Shown here: piece by piece, positions 34,674 to 47,987 of the stretch
How the letters are laid out: the number at the start of each line of letters is the position of its first letter
Numbering within the stretch: the stretch's first letter is position 1
Source: Rhodopirellula bahusiensis
Lineage (GTDB): Bacteria > Planctomycetota > Planctomycetia > Pirellulales > Pirellulaceae
Reading direction: 5' to 3'
DNA: 64,000 nucleotides
Assembly: GCF_002727185.1 (NCBI RefSeq)
Contig: NZ_NIZW01000008.1
Span: 248,001 to 312,000, forward strand
Program-made: the position numbers and the translations under genes
Notes under the pieces: generated by a model
The model's input: the letters and a program-made list of their open reading frames with translations, nothing else
Database searches by the model: none
What the model was told of the DNA's origin: nothing

Positions 34674-35146
34674 GGTGGAAGCGTCTGTCGAGAAACATGG
34701 CTGTGTTGAACGGAGGGCCAAAGGTAAGCCTTTGATGGCGCGGCATGCAAACATTCTTCGACAAGATTTCATGAAAGAAGAGGTTGCCCTGCTGAGGAAC
34801 GTTCGGTCGATCGTTGTCGTGAATGGCTTCGCCGTCGCAGCGTCGGATTAGCGGAGAGATCCTTGAGCACCGCTGATCGGATTAGTGTCGTATGAGAGGA
34901 GATTAGTGTTCGGCGCAGCCTGTTTTGGGGAACACTAATCTTCGCTAATTACACACTAATCGATGCCACGGAACGATCCAAAGAACACAGTTATTCTGAC
35001 ATGCATTGATTTCTTGAAGCTTGGAATGATCGAGGCTTTTCATTCATCAAAACTGTCTTGGCCTTGGGCAGAACGCATCCGGTGAGGTGACCATTTCGGT
35101 AGTTTTGTCGCGAAAGAGCAGATGGCAGAGATCCTGCCATCGCTGT
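34674..35146 (+). other. Gap with nested inverted repeats
   Basis: No gene found. The stretch holds the four-copy repeat described at 34880-34961 and otherwise shows nothing recognisable. It lies between two minus-strand genes. Confidence 0.5.
34880..34961 (+). repeat. Nested inverted repeats built from one 9-10-base unit
   Basis: The unit GATTAGTGT occurs at 34880-34888 and, with an extra T, at 34901-34910. Its complement occurs at 34931-34940 (AACACTAATC) and at 34953-34961 (ACACTAATC). The inner pair can form a 10-base stem with a 20-base loop, and the outer pair a second stem around it. Confidence 0.75.
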
Positions 35147-36367
35147 CTAACGCGAGGCAGTTGGTTCCAGGTTTGCTTTGCGGTCGAGGAGGATCTTCAT
35201 CATTTCCTCCGCCGATCCGAAGGCGATTTTGCGGATGCGTTCGCGGTCGGTTTCGTCGCCAAATTCATAGGTCACCGCGTGAATTCCGAGTTCTCGAGCC
35301 ACCCAGGCCTTGCTTGTGCTTCGGTGAGCGTTGTGTCCGTCGTCCCGCAACATGGTTGAATCGCCCATTCGACCGTTGAGAGATTTCAACCACTCGGTCG
35401 TGAAGCCATCGGGAAACAGTTTGGTTTGTTTGGGGACGGTGTAGAAAACTTCGTTGTAGGTGCTGTGGAAATCGAGGAACAACCACAAGCGTTTCCCTTG
35501 GTCCCCGCGAAGGTGAACCAAGTCGTCACGGATGGATCTCGTTTCCGGTTCTTGAAACTTCAGCCAATCGCGGTTGAGGTCGACGCCGTTGGCATTGGAT
35601 CGCCAGTAACCTTTGGCCACGCCATCGGGATTGGCGATTGGAATGGCGACGGTCAGGAATTCTTCCCGATAGCGTTTGGCCAACTCGGTGTCTCCGCATA
35701 ACGCTTCGATGAAATGCATCATTCCGATGGTGCCGGTGACCTCCGGAGGATGCTGTCGCGAAAGTGCGTAGATCACTTCTCGGCTATCTGGGTTGCCGAT
35801 CGCGATTCGATGAATCGGTCGGTCCTGAACAGAGCGACCTGCAAGTGACGAATCGACAAACGGCAATTGGGCGAGCGTGTCGACCCAGTTGGCGATGTCT
35901 TTGTTGCCGACCAGTTCTTGGCCGGCGACCCAGAGGACTTGGTCGCTGACGGGAAGACGCAGTGTCACTTCGCGTCCACCGGGATGACGTGCGACGATCA
36001 GATGCTCAGCGGATTCCCACTGGACGCGATCGTGACTGATTTTTGGTGCGTAGCGGTGGGAGCCGCCTTCGTATCGCAGCCGGACATTGATCTGCCTCGG
36101 GTTCGTTGCGTGAACGCGGAAGGCATACCAAGCACTGTCATTGATCGGTTCGTTCTCGGGGCGAATCAGGATCTCAAAGTCGCCGCCGCCCAGCTCCACG
36201 AGCTGATCGATCTTGCCGCCGGCGAAATCAGTTTCAAAGCTGACGGCTTTGTCTTGCGATTGGAACTTCACCGTGGGCGAAGGTTCCGGAGCCGGGTCCG
36301 CAAATGAATGCTGACAAGGCGCGGTCAACAGGCACACGACGCAAAGAAGGGCGAAGGATGGGCGCAC
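35147..36367 (-). CDS. Exported M14-family zinc carboxypeptidase
   Basis: The product is 406 residues from GTG 36367 (no ATG nearby). A signal peptide (FALLCVVCLLTAPCQHSFAD) precedes an N-terminal beta domain of about 130 residues and the M14 catalytic domain. Motifs: RQHPPEVTG (zinc His and Glu, HxxE), ANGVDLNRDW, LFLDFHSTYNEVFYT (third ligand His), and EFGDETDRERI with the catalytic Glu. Similar proteins cleave C-terminal residues or peptide stems. Likely periplasmic. Confidence 0.85.
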   Translation of the reverse strand: MRPSFALLCVVCLLTAPCQHSFADPAPEPSPTVKFQSQDKAVSFETDFAGGKIDQLVELGGGDFEILIRPENEPINDSAWYAFRVHATNPRQINVRLRYEGGSHRYAPKISHDRVQWESAEHLIVARHPGGREVTLRLPVSDQVLWVAGQELVGNKDIANWVDTLAQLPFVDSSLAGRSVQDRPIHRIAIGNPDSREVIYALSRQHPPEVTGTIGMMHFIEALCGDTELAKRYREEFLTVAIPIANPDGVAKGYWRSNANGVDLNRDWLKFQEPETRSIRDDLVHLRGDQGKRLWLFLDFHSTYNEVFYTVPKQTKLFPDGFTTEWLKSLNGRMGDSTMLRDDGHNAHRSTSKAWVARELGIHAVTYEFGDETDRERIRKIAFGSAEEMMKILLDRKANLEPTASR

Positions 36368-36696
36368 GGGAAACTCAGCGGTGAGGCGGGAGGGAGCTTG
36401 AGGCGGGCCGAGCGAACTCGGGGTGGGAAGGGCGATGCTCGCTTGCCGATTCGTCCGCGGGAAGTGACATCGCTACGAATCACTTGAATCGAAAGTCAAG
36501 CGGCTGGAAAGTGGCTTTCCGACGAACGGCAACAATCTTTCCGCAAAGGAGGTCAAATCTTTCGTTCTGTTGTCCGCAGCAGGTTGGCCCCAAGTTCGAT
36601 TCGCGGATCGGTAAACGCGTTGAGTGACGGGGGGAGTTAGAATGGAAGCCTCCTTGGAATCCCCTCCCTTCCCCAACTTTATCCACGGCCCACCTC
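36368..36696 (+). other. Divergent intergenic region
   Basis: It separates the minus-strand carboxypeptidase gene from the plus-strand esterase gene and must hold both promoters. I could not assign them with confidence. No repeat or RNA gene seen. Confidence 0.4.
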
Positions 36697-37764
36697 ATGC
36701 TGATTTCTTGTCACTCAACGTTTCGATCCTTGGTTTGGGCGTTGGCTCCGATTGCTTGTCTTGGATCCATCGATGCGTCTGTCTTGGCCGACGATCAGGT
36801 CGCGTCCTCGGTACAGAATGGTCGCGTCGTCATCGGTCCCGACTATGAAGTGGCTCCCGAGTTGAAGGATCAGGGAGCCCCCAAGGGCAAGCAGTTTGAA
36901 TTTGCGATGCCGCTCTCGGAGAGCAAGATTTTCGATGGAACCGATTCGACGTTGGACCCACGCAAGGATGTTCGCAAGCAACGCAAAATCGTGGTCTATG
37001 TTCCGGCGGCTTACCAAGACGGAACCGCAGCCCCGTTCCTGGTCATGCATGATGGGCCGAGTCGGTTGAACTTGGTTCGCAACGCACTGGACAACATGAC
37101 AAACTCCAAGGATCCAAATCGTCGGCTTCCGGCTTTCATTGCGATCGCGGTTCAAAACGGTGGCAACGACAGCAAAGGCAGCCAGCGGGGATTGGAATAC
37201 GACACGATGTCTGATCGATTGGCTCGGTTCATTCAGTTGGAGGTGTTGCCCGCCGTCGAAAACCATCCTGAGATCCGCGCGGCCTATCCGAACTTCAAGC
37301 TAACGGACGACCCATGGGGGCGTGGCGTGATGGGGTGCAGTAGTGGCGGTGCGGCGGCGCTCACAATGGGATGGTTCCGTCCGGAATGGTTTCGCCGTTT
37401 GATCACGTACTCGGGAACGTTCGTTGATCAGCAAGATGATGATGCACCCGAAGAAGCGGACTACCCGCTCGGGGCGTGGGAGTATCACTCGAGCATGAAG
37501 CTGATCGAAAACACTGAGAAGAAGCCGCTGCGAATCTTCACTCACGTCGCGGAGAACGACAATCGAGCCAACGATCCTGAGTCGACCTATCACAATTGGG
37601 TGATGGCGAATGAACGAACCGCCGATGCGTTGGAAGCGAAAGGCTACGAGTACCGGTATGTGTTCTCAAAGGCGACCCGGCACTGCGATCGCAAGGTGTT
37701 CGAAGCGACGTTGGCCGACACGCTCGCGTGGATGTGGCACGGCTACGAGGCGGACGCGAAATAG
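36697..37764 (+). CDS. Exported esterase of the alpha/beta hydrolase (PF00756-like) type
   Basis: 355 residues from ATG 36697. A signal peptide (LVWALAPIACLGSIDASVLA) is followed by a hydrolase with VVYVPAAYQDGTAAPFLVMH, the nucleophile elbow GVMGCSSGGAAALTMGW, an acidic region (FTHVAENDNRANDPES) and the His near the end (SKATRHCDRKVFEATL). The family includes esterases such as enterochelin or acyl-ester hydrolases. Substrate unknown; likely periplasmic. Confidence 0.8.
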   Translation: MLISCHSTFRSLVWALAPIACLGSIDASVLADDQVASSVQNGRVVIGPDYEVAPELKDQGAPKGKQFEFAMPLSESKIFDGTDSTLDPRKDVRKQRKIVVYVPAAYQDGTAAPFLVMHDGPSRLNLVRNALDNMTNSKDPNRRLPAFIAIAVQNGGNDSKGSQRGLEYDTMSDRLARFIQLEVLPAVENHPEIRAAYPNFKLTDDPWGRGVMGCSSGGAAALTMGWFRPEWFRRLITYSGTFVDQQDDDAPEEADYPLGAWEYHSSMKLIENTEKKPLRIFTHVAENDNRANDPESTYHNWVMANERTADALEAKGYEYRYVFSKATRHCDRKVFEATLADTLAWMWHGYEADAK

Positions 37765-38073
37765 CGAGGGAACGCTGGGGAAATCACTTCTCCAATCTGC
37801 ACTGATTAGCCGATGGCCGTTAGGCCCGGTTTCGTCGTAGGAACCGGTGCTCACGCATTTCGGTTAATCCTCAAAAACCTGCGAATGATTTGCCCTGGGC
37901 GGGGAATGCAGCGATAAGAGCGGGTGATTGAAAAAGTTAAATTGACAATTGAAAAGTGCAAATTGATGGTGGCTTTTCAAGTGGCCGAGTCGTTCCCGGC
38001 AAACATGTTTGTGTAGAGGTGACGAGGGATTGGCACGCGCAAGAACTGCTGCTCGTGCCAATGTTTCGGTCGC
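37765..38073 (+). other. Gap with a 9-base stem-loop
   Basis: ATTGGCACG at 38029-38037 pairs with CGTGCCAAT at 38054-38062, just beyond the end of lepA. No T-run follows on either strand, so termination is uncertain. No gene supported. Confidence 0.45.
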
Positions 38074-39870
38074 TCAGTCTTGGTCGGTGCGGAGCACGGA
38101 GATGAAGGCTTTTTGCGGGATGTTGACGCTGCCAAACTGTTTCATCTTGGCTTTGCCCTTCTTCTGCTTTTCCAACAGCTTCTTCTTCCGACTCACGTCA
38201 CCGCCATAGAGTTTCGCGGTCACGTCTTTGCGATATGGAGCGATCGTGGTTCGTGCGATCACGGTGCCACCGATGGCACCTTGGATCGGAATCTTGAACT
38301 GGTGCCGCGGGATCGCTTCGGCCAATTGCTCGCAATAGTGCATCGCGCGAGCACGTGATTTGTCACGATGAACCAGGTAAGCAAGTGCGTCAACAGGTTC
38401 CTTGTTGACCAAGATGTCGACTTTGACAATGTCCGTTTTGCGGTATTCGATCGGCACGTAGTCAAACGACCCATAGCCACGCGTGATCATCTTCAGCTTG
38501 CCATAGAAGTCGAACAGGACTTCGCCAAGTGGCATCTCGCTGGTGACTTCCAAGCGTCCAGCTGACAAGTAGTTCATTGTTTGGCTCTCGCTGCGATGTT
38601 CGCGGCAGAGTTCCATCACCGGTCCGACGTACTCTTCCGGAATCAGAATCTGAGCCTTGATGTAGGGCTCGCTGACCGAATCAATGGTCGATGGGTCGGG
38701 CCAGTAAGTCGGGTTGTCGACGTCCTGCGTCGAGCCGTCTTTGAGTTGGATCTTGTACTGCACCGAAGGCGCCGAGATGACCAACCCGATGTCAAACTCT
38801 CGCTGCAAACGTTCCTGCACCACATCGAGGTGCAACAAGCCCAAGAAGCCACAGCGATAGCCGAATCCGAGAGCGGCGGAGCTGTCTTTTTCGAACGTCA
38901 ACGCGGCGTCATTGATCGAAAGTTTTTCAAGAGCCTTAGTGAGGTCTTGGTATTCGTCGGTGCTCATCGGATACACGGATGAGAACACGACTTGGCGTGC
39001 GGGTTGATAACCTGGGATCGGTTCGTCTGCGGGTTTGTTCGCCAGCGTGATTGTGTCGCCGATCTCGATGTCTTGGACTGATTTCACACCGGCGACAATG
39101 TAACCGACTTCTCCAGCAGCGAGTTGTTTTTTAGGAACAAGCTTGAATTGGTTGTAGCCGAGTTCATCGACCGTGAAGTCGCGATCGGCGTGCATGAAGT
39201 GGATGTTGTCTTTGGGTTTCAGTGTTCCCTCCATGACACGGCATTGCAGGATCACGCCGCGATACTTGTCAAAGAAAGCGTCGAACACCAGAGCCTTTAG
39301 CGGCGCATTAGGGTCGCCTTGCGGAGCGGGCAGGTTCGTGACGATCCCTTCGAGAACGTCTTCGATGCCCTCGCCTGTCTTGGCGGAAACCGGGATTGCG
39401 ACGAAGGGATCGAGTCCCAAGTCCTCATCGATCTCACCGCGAACACGATCGACATCGGCGGCGGGCAAGTCAATTTTGTTGATGACCGGCAGCAGTTCCA
39501 GATCGTATTCGAGCGCGAGGTACAAGTTCGCGACGGTTTGAGCTTCGACACCCTGGGAGGCATCGACGACCATCAGAGCACCTTCGCAGGCCATCAGCGA
39601 CCGGCGGACTTCGTGTGAGAAATCGACGTGGCCGGGGGTGTCGATCAAGTTCAGTTGGTACGCCTCGCCGTCTTTGGCGGTGTAGTTCAGCGTGACCGTG
39701 TTGCTTTTGATCGTGATTCCGCGTTCCCGCTCGATGTCCATCGAGTCGAGCATTTGGTCGTGAAACTCTCGTTGAGTCACTCCGCCGCATGATTGGATCA
39801 GCCGGTCCGCCAGGGTGGATTTTCCGTGATCGATGTGGGCGATGATGCAAAAATTGCGAATGTGTTTCAT
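38074..39870 (-). CDS. lepA: Elongation factor 4 (LepA), ribosome-associated GTPase
   Basis: The product is 598 residues, the usual LepA length. Motifs: G1 AHIDHGKSTL near residue 11, G2 RERGITIKS, G3 DTPGHVDF, G4 NKIDLP and G5-like SAKTGEG. The C-terminal LepA domain ends KAFISVLRTDQD. LepA binds ribosomes and affects translation, notably under stress; it is conserved in nearly all bacteria. ATG 39870 fits the conserved N-terminus. Transcribed alone, as far as can be seen. Confidence 0.97.
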   Translation of the reverse strand: MKHIRNFCIIAHIDHGKSTLADRLIQSCGGVTQREFHDQMLDSMDIERERGITIKSNTVTLNYTAKDGEAYQLNLIDTPGHVDFSHEVRRSLMACEGALMVVDASQGVEAQTVANLYLALEYDLELLPVINKIDLPAADVDRVRGEIDEDLGLDPFVAIPVSAKTGEGIEDVLEGIVTNLPAPQGDPNAPLKALVFDAFFDKYRGVILQCRVMEGTLKPKDNIHFMHADRDFTVDELGYNQFKLVPKKQLAAGEVGYIVAGVKSVQDIEIGDTITLANKPADEPIPGYQPARQVVFSSVYPMSTDEYQDLTKALEKLSINDAALTFEKDSSAALGFGYRCGFLGLLHLDVVQERLQREFDIGLVISAPSVQYKIQLKDGSTQDVDNPTYWPDPSTIDSVSEPYIKAQILIPEEYVGPVMELCREHRSESQTMNYLSAGRLEVTSEMPLGEVLFDFYGKLKMITRGYGSFDYVPIEYRKTDIVKVDILVNKEPVDALAYLVHRDKSRARAMHYCEQLAEAIPRHQFKIPIQGAIGGTVIARTTIAPYRKDVTAKLYGGDVSRKKKLLEKQKKGKAKMKQFGSVNIPQKAFISVLRTDQD

Positions 39871-40110
39871 GATTTTGTTTCGTGCGACGCGGCGTGGACG
39901 TCACATCGTAGTGAATCAGGTGTCAATTCAATAGGGTTTCGCTGAAGCGATCGGTTGCAACGAATTGGAAAGAAATACAGGTTTGAGTGGATTTCCTGGA
40001 TTCTGGGTGACGATCCAAACGGATGAATTGATCTTCCGCTGAAACGTCCTCTTCGGGATGATCGAACGTTCGGAGGACCGTTTCGTCTTTTCTGTTTTCA
40101 AGGATGTGTC

Positions 40111-40632
40111 ATGCGGACATTGCTTTTACTCGGCCTGGCCGTCGGTGGCGCTTTCATGGCTGGATGGTTCACCATCGAGCGTGATGGCGACAAAACTCGA
40201 ATCGAAATCAACAAGACGGAAATTCGCAGCGACACGCGTTCGGCGATCGATCGCGGTCGAGACATACTCGATGAGCGTCAACGTGAACAAGCCGCTCAGC
40301 AGGCTGCCCAGCAACAGGGTGGTTATCCTGCTCAAGGCCAAGGTGGCTACTATCCCGGGGCTGCTCCCGCGAATCCGAATGCTTGGCCACCACAGGGCGG
40401 GCAACCGGTTCAAGGGGCTGGGTACAGCACTCCGAATTACGGCGCACCTAATTACAACCAACCGCCGGCTTACAACAATTACCCTGCCGCACAACCCAAC
40501 GCGGGTTATGGCGACCAAGGTGGTTACAACCCAAACGCTTACCAGCCGCAGAATTACAACGGACAACCACAAGCCGCTGAGCAGAACCGATGGGACTCGG
40601 CTTCAGCGCCTTGGGCTCCTCAGTATCGTTGA
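40111..40632 (+). CDS. Membrane-anchored protein with Gln/Gly/Tyr/Pro-rich tail
   Basis: The product is 173 residues. An N-terminal hydrophobic helix (LLLLGLAVGGAFMAGWFTI) is followed by a charged helical stretch (TEIRSDTRSAIDRGRDILDE) and about 110 residues of disordered, low-complexity sequence with repeated GG, PNYG and YNNYP motifs. Tail facing either the cytosol or periplasm. No function known. Confidence 0.65.
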   Translation: MRTLLLLGLAVGGAFMAGWFTIERDGDKTRIEINKTEIRSDTRSAIDRGRDILDERQREQAAQQAAQQQGGYPAQGQGGYYPGAAPANPNAWPPQGGQPVQGAGYSTPNYGAPNYNQPPAYNNYPAAQPNAGYGDQGGYNPNAYQPQNYNGQPQAAEQNRWDSASAPWAPQYR

Positions 40633-40725
40633 GTTGATTGCGCGTTTGTTTGGTTCGTTCACGTTGGAGATCAACGTGCTACAGGTTGTGGGCGTGACGC
40701 AGGCGGTAAATGTGCTGCGGGTTGG

Positions 40726-42039
40726 TTAGGCGGCTTGTTGGCGTGATCCAACCTGCCCTGGGATCAACATCTCGAGCGTTTTCTGATACGCACCTCGGTG
40801 TTGGTTGACCAATTCGCGGGCGGCTTGTCCGAGCGAGTCCGCGGCGGGTACGTCAGTCAGGCAACGTGTTACGAACTCCTGCAGTTCGGCTTCATCGGCG
40901 ACACGAACCGCAGCGTCGGCGGCGATCAATTGCTTGGCAATCGTGTCGAAGTTCTTTGTGTTGGGGCCAAATGAAACGGCACAACCATAGCCGGCGGGTT
41001 CAAGCATGTTTTGGCCGCCCCGGTCACCAAAGCTGCCGCCCACCGTGGCAATCTGTCCGACGCCCCACCAGTGACGAAGTTCGCCAATGGTGTCGACCAG
41101 GATCACTTCTTCGGAGTCCCATTGATCAGCGTACTGGCTGTCGTTGCGACTGCGTCGAATGGAGGACAGACCTTCGGACTGAATCAGTTCCGAGACTTCG
41201 TCAAATCGTTCGACGTGACGGGGAACCAAAATCAATCGCAGTTCTGGGTGCGTTGCTCGCAGCTTTTGATAGACACGAAGTGCCATCGCTTCTTCGCCGG
41301 CCTGCGTGCTGCCAAAACACCAAACTCGGTGCCACGGATCGATACCCGACCAGTTGATGCGTTCGTTGACTTCGGTTGTCTCTCGCGAGCGAGGGGCGTT
41401 GTCAAACTTCAAGGATCCAGTGACGGTGATGTTGTCCGGCGAGACGCCGCAGGCAACAAAACGTTCCGCGGCGGAGTTGTCTTGGCACCCGACCGAATCC
41501 AATCGCTCGAACGTTGAACGCAACACTTTTGCGAATTGTTGATAGCGACCGGCGCTCGTGGCACTCAGTCGACCATTGATGACTTGGACGGAGCAGTTCG
41601 CCTCTTGGGCACATCGAATCAGATTGGGCCACAGTTCAAGTTCCGCGAGCACCAGTTGCTCGCAGCCGAGGTTTTTCAGCGTGCGGCGAACGGCCCAAGT
41701 GAAATCGAGCGGGCAGAAGAAGACTCGTTCGTCACCGAAGTGTTTGCGAGCGAGGTCGAAACCGGTGTCGGTGGAGGAACTGATCGCCAGTGCGATTTCG
41801 GGATGCTGCTTCTCCAGTCGGCTGACCAACTCGGGGAGCAGGTTGACTTCGCCAACACTGACGGCGTGCAACCAAATGGTTCGCTCGGCATTTCCGCGAA
41901 TTTGGGCCGCTTGTTCGGATGACAGGCCCAACAGTTTTTGCCCCACGCCGCGTCGATAGCGACCGTGGCGAATCATCCGGTGCAGCACCAACGGCGAGAC
42001 CGCGGTCAGTGCTGCGGCGTAGGCGATGTTGAGCCACAT
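40726..42039 (-). CDS. waaA: 3-deoxy-D-manno-octulosonic acid (KDO) transferase
   Basis: The product is 437 residues, standard for WaaA/KdtA. An N-terminal membrane anchor (WLNIAYAAALTAVSPLVLHR) precedes two GT-B Rossmann-like lobes; the conserved acceptor motif VLAELELWPNLIR and ITVTGSLKFDNAP are present. The enzyme transfers KDO from CMP-KDO to the lipid A precursor at the inner membrane, implying a LPS-type outer membrane. Downstream of secA on the same strand, but separated by a repeat-containing gap. Confidence 0.93.
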   Translation of the reverse strand: MWLNIAYAAALTAVSPLVLHRMIRHGRYRRGVGQKLLGLSSEQAAQIRGNAERTIWLHAVSVGEVNLLPELVSRLEKQHPEIALAISSSTDTGFDLARKHFGDERVFFCPLDFTWAVRRTLKNLGCEQLVLAELELWPNLIRCAQEANCSVQVINGRLSATSAGRYQQFAKVLRSTFERLDSVGCQDNSAAERFVACGVSPDNITVTGSLKFDNAPRSRETTEVNERINWSGIDPWHRVWCFGSTQAGEEAMALRVYQKLRATHPELRLILVPRHVERFDEVSELIQSEGLSSIRRSRNDSQYADQWDSEEVILVDTIGELRHWWGVGQIATVGGSFGDRGGQNMLEPAGYGCAVSFGPNTKNFDTIAKQLIAADAAVRVADEAELQEFVTRCLTDVPAADSLGQAARELVNQHRGAYQKTLEMLIPGQVGSRQQAA

Positions 42040-42143
42040 GGTTGCCTTCCTTGGCAGGGCGTGGAACGTTGGGACCGGGTGTTTGAGCGGAACGGCGCGA
42101 GCCGTCCCGAGTTTGAGTGGTTCACATCAAACGAGCTTGAGAA

Positions 42144-42209
42144 TCATAACCCGACGCGTGAGCGAGGGACCACGTCGAATCCCCTTCACAGGCTGGAAGC
42201 CTATGCCAC
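42144..42209 (+). repeat. Two dispersed-repeat fragments upstream of waaA
   Basis: ATAACCCGACGCGTGAGCGA at 42146-42165 and the arm CACAGGCTGGAAGCCTATGC at 42187-42206 both lie in the 178-base gap between secA and waaA. The second is identical to the arms at 32281-32337. I recall the first as a common planctomycete intergenic sequence, which is memory and not shown here. Confidence 0.6.
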
Positions 42210-42217
42210 ATTTTTGA

Positions 42218-45934
<3,717 letters not shown>

Positions 45935-46004
45935 AAAAGATCAAATCAGTGCGATTGGGGGTGTGAAAGCGTGCGGCTTGCGTAAACCATGCCAACTTCC
46001 AACG

Positions 46005-46910
46005 TTACGGGTTGAGGGAAATTGGGTCAACTGCGATCGGATCTCGTTCGCGTTGGCTACTACGGACCCAATTGCCCGCCGGATCAGGCGGCGATGAATC
46101 TCGATCGTCGGCGAAGGTTTCATGCAGCGGTTGGATCTCTTGCAACAGCTGCTCGGCCAGCGTTTCCATGGCAAAGCGTTCGCTGGCGTGATGGCCGACC
46201 AAAGCCAGCGTTAATCCCGTGTTTTCCGCTTCCAAACACGTATGCAGGGTGGCTTCGCCGGTCAGCAGAACGTCGCAACCACGCCGGCGGGCGGCTCCCA
46301 CGAACGAGCCTCCACTGCCGCAGCCGATCGCAACACGCTGAATCGGACGGTCAAAATCGCCCACCAATCGGGGCCGCGTGGAGCCGCATGAATTTGCGGC
46401 AAAGCTCAAAAACTCTCTCGCAGTCATCGGTTCGGGAAGCTCGCCGCAGCGGCCTGAGCCGACCATTGAGTCTTCCAGCGACGGAACGAGGGGCTTGATT
46501 GAGGTCAAGCCGAGACGGTTTGCCCACTGTTCGTTGATGCCCAAGCGAGCGGAATCGTAGGCGGTGTGAGCACTGTAAACAGCGATTCCGGCTCGGCACA
46601 GATTCCAGACCATCGCTGAGGCGGCCGAATCGGTCGTGATCCTGGCCATCGGTTTGAACGGCAGCGGGTGGTGGGCGACGATCAAATTCGCCGCCAACTC
46701 GGTTGCTTCCTCCACCACCGCTGGGGTGATCGTCAAACAGGTCAATATCCGGTGGGCTTCCGCTGAGCGGTCACCCAAAAGCAGGCCAACGTTGTCCCAT
46801 TCCTCCGCCAGCTTCAAGGGAGCGATGGCGGAGAGAGACTGGCAAATGGATTCGATGGTGGGAGACACAGGATTCGCGACCGTTTGGAGGAAAGGTGCTC
46901 GGAAGAGCAC
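46005..46910 (-). CDS. NIF3/YbgI-family dinuclear metal protein
   Basis: 301 residues from GTG 46910; GTG 46868 is an alternative because no ribosome site supports either. Motifs: LAEEWDNVGLLLGD, NLIVAHHPLPF with the metal His pair, and GHHASERFAMETLAEQL. The family binds two metals. It is annotated as GTP cyclohydrolase type 2 in some cases, though the function remains debated. The upstream start falls in a GTGCTC/GAGCAC hairpin (46895-46910). Adjacent to the TPR gene and secA, likely co-transcribed. Confidence 0.8.
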   Translation of the reverse strand: MLFRAPFLQTVANPVSPTIESICQSLSAIAPLKLAEEWDNVGLLLGDRSAEAHRILTCLTITPAVVEEATELAANLIVAHHPLPFKPMARITTDSAASAMVWNLCRAGIAVYSAHTAYDSARLGINEQWANRLGLTSIKPLVPSLEDSMVGSGRCGELPEPMTAREFLSFAANSCGSTRPRLVGDFDRPIQRVAIGCGSGGSFVGAARRRGCDVLLTGEATLHTCLEAENTGLTLALVGHHASERFAMETLAEQLLQEIQPLHETFADDRDSSPPDPAGNWVRSSQRERDPIAVDPISLNP

Positions 46911-46990
46911 ACTTTACGGACGGCGATTCGCTGTGGGAACAATGAATCCGGGGTGGAAAGGCACGCGATTCGGTTGGCGTGCCTTCCAAA

Positions 46991-47761
46991 TCAGAATCCG
47001 CTGAACGGATCGTCATCGCCTGCGGGAGCGAACGGGTCGCCATCACCGGCGGGGGCAAATGGGTCGGTCGGAGCGGCGCCTCCATCAAATGGGCTGGTAC
47101 CCGCATCAGCAGGGGCGGCCGATGCGTCGGCTGGAGCAGCTTCGGTGGCCAATGGGTTGTCCATCGCACCTTCGAGAGCGTCGTTGGATTCGACCACTGC
47201 GTCTTCGCCGGCCAAATCATCCGCAAATGGATTGTCATCCGATGCTGGTGCGGGTGGCGGGGTGGCACCACGCTGCATCTTCGGAGCCTGCGAAGGAGCG
47301 GCGGGTTGGCCTTGTGAGGAAAGCTCGTTCGAGCGGATCTGCGAGCGAGCGGCGCCGGTTGCCAGAGCTTGCAGGCGAGCCTTTTCGCGAACCAGTTCCA
47401 ATTTCAGGCGTTGCGAACCTTGGATCCGCGATAGTGAACGGCCAATCGATCGAGCGTCGCCGCCACGAGCTTCGAGCTCGGCGCCCATTTGCCAATCGCC
47501 TTCGGCGTAGCCCATTCCGCTGGCACTGGCTGCCAATCCGCGGAAGTAGTAAGCCCGCGGGTCACGGATATTGTTGTCGATCGCCATCGACAGCAATTCA
47601 TAAGCCTTGCTGTAGTTTCCGGCGTTGTAGGCATGAACACCGCGGCCGTAGATCTCGGCCAATACAGCGGACTGAGCAGAGGCCGTGTTGGTCTGAGCGG
47701 TGGTCAAAAAGCCAATCGCCATGGCGATAAGGAGAAGTGGCGAGGCAAAGCGAATCTTCAT
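46991..47761 (-). CDS. Exported TPR-like protein with Asp-Pro-Phe-Ala tail repeats
   Basis: 256 residues from ATG 47761. A signal peptide (LLLIAMAIGFLTTAQTNTAS) is followed by a TPR-like helical pair (YNAGNYSKAYELLSMAIDNN, DPRAYYFRGLAASA) and a long acidic, Pro/Ala-rich C-terminus ending in tandem DPFAPAGD units. The longer open frame to 48010 lacks a signal and is rejected. A protein-interaction role is suggested by the TPR; none is proven. Confidence 0.7.
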   Translation of the reverse strand: MKIRFASPLLLIAMAIGFLTTAQTNTASAQSAVLAEIYGRGVHAYNAGNYSKAYELLSMAIDNNIRDPRAYYFRGLAASASGMGYAEGDWQMGAELEARGGDARSIGRSLSRIQGSQRLKLELVREKARLQALATGAARSQIRSNELSSQGQPAAPSQAPKMQRGATPPPAPASDDNPFADDLAGEDAVVESNDALEGAMDNPLATEAAPADASAAPADAGTSPFDGGAAPTDPFAPAGDGDPFAPAGDDDPFSGF

Positions 47762-47987
47762 CGCGACGGGGACCCTGTGACTAAAGGCGGATTGTTCAAC
47801 AACAGACCGTTGCAGCTTAATTGTCTGTCCCGAGGGAATCAAACAAAACGTTGCGGCGTCTGAATCAAAGTGGGATTGCCGATGCGGTATGTCACGGGTG
47901 TGAGCCCCGTGGGGTCGTCCCAGGTTGCTACAATTCGGAATGCGAATTTTTTTGGACCGGTTCTCTCGTTCACACGAAGTCCTAACG
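47762..47987 (+). promoter_or_regulatory. Divergent promoter region
   Basis: The 226-base gap lies between two genes transcribed away from each other (47761 leftward and 47988 rightward), so both promoters must be here. I did not find convincing -35/-10 pairs. Confidence 0.35.
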
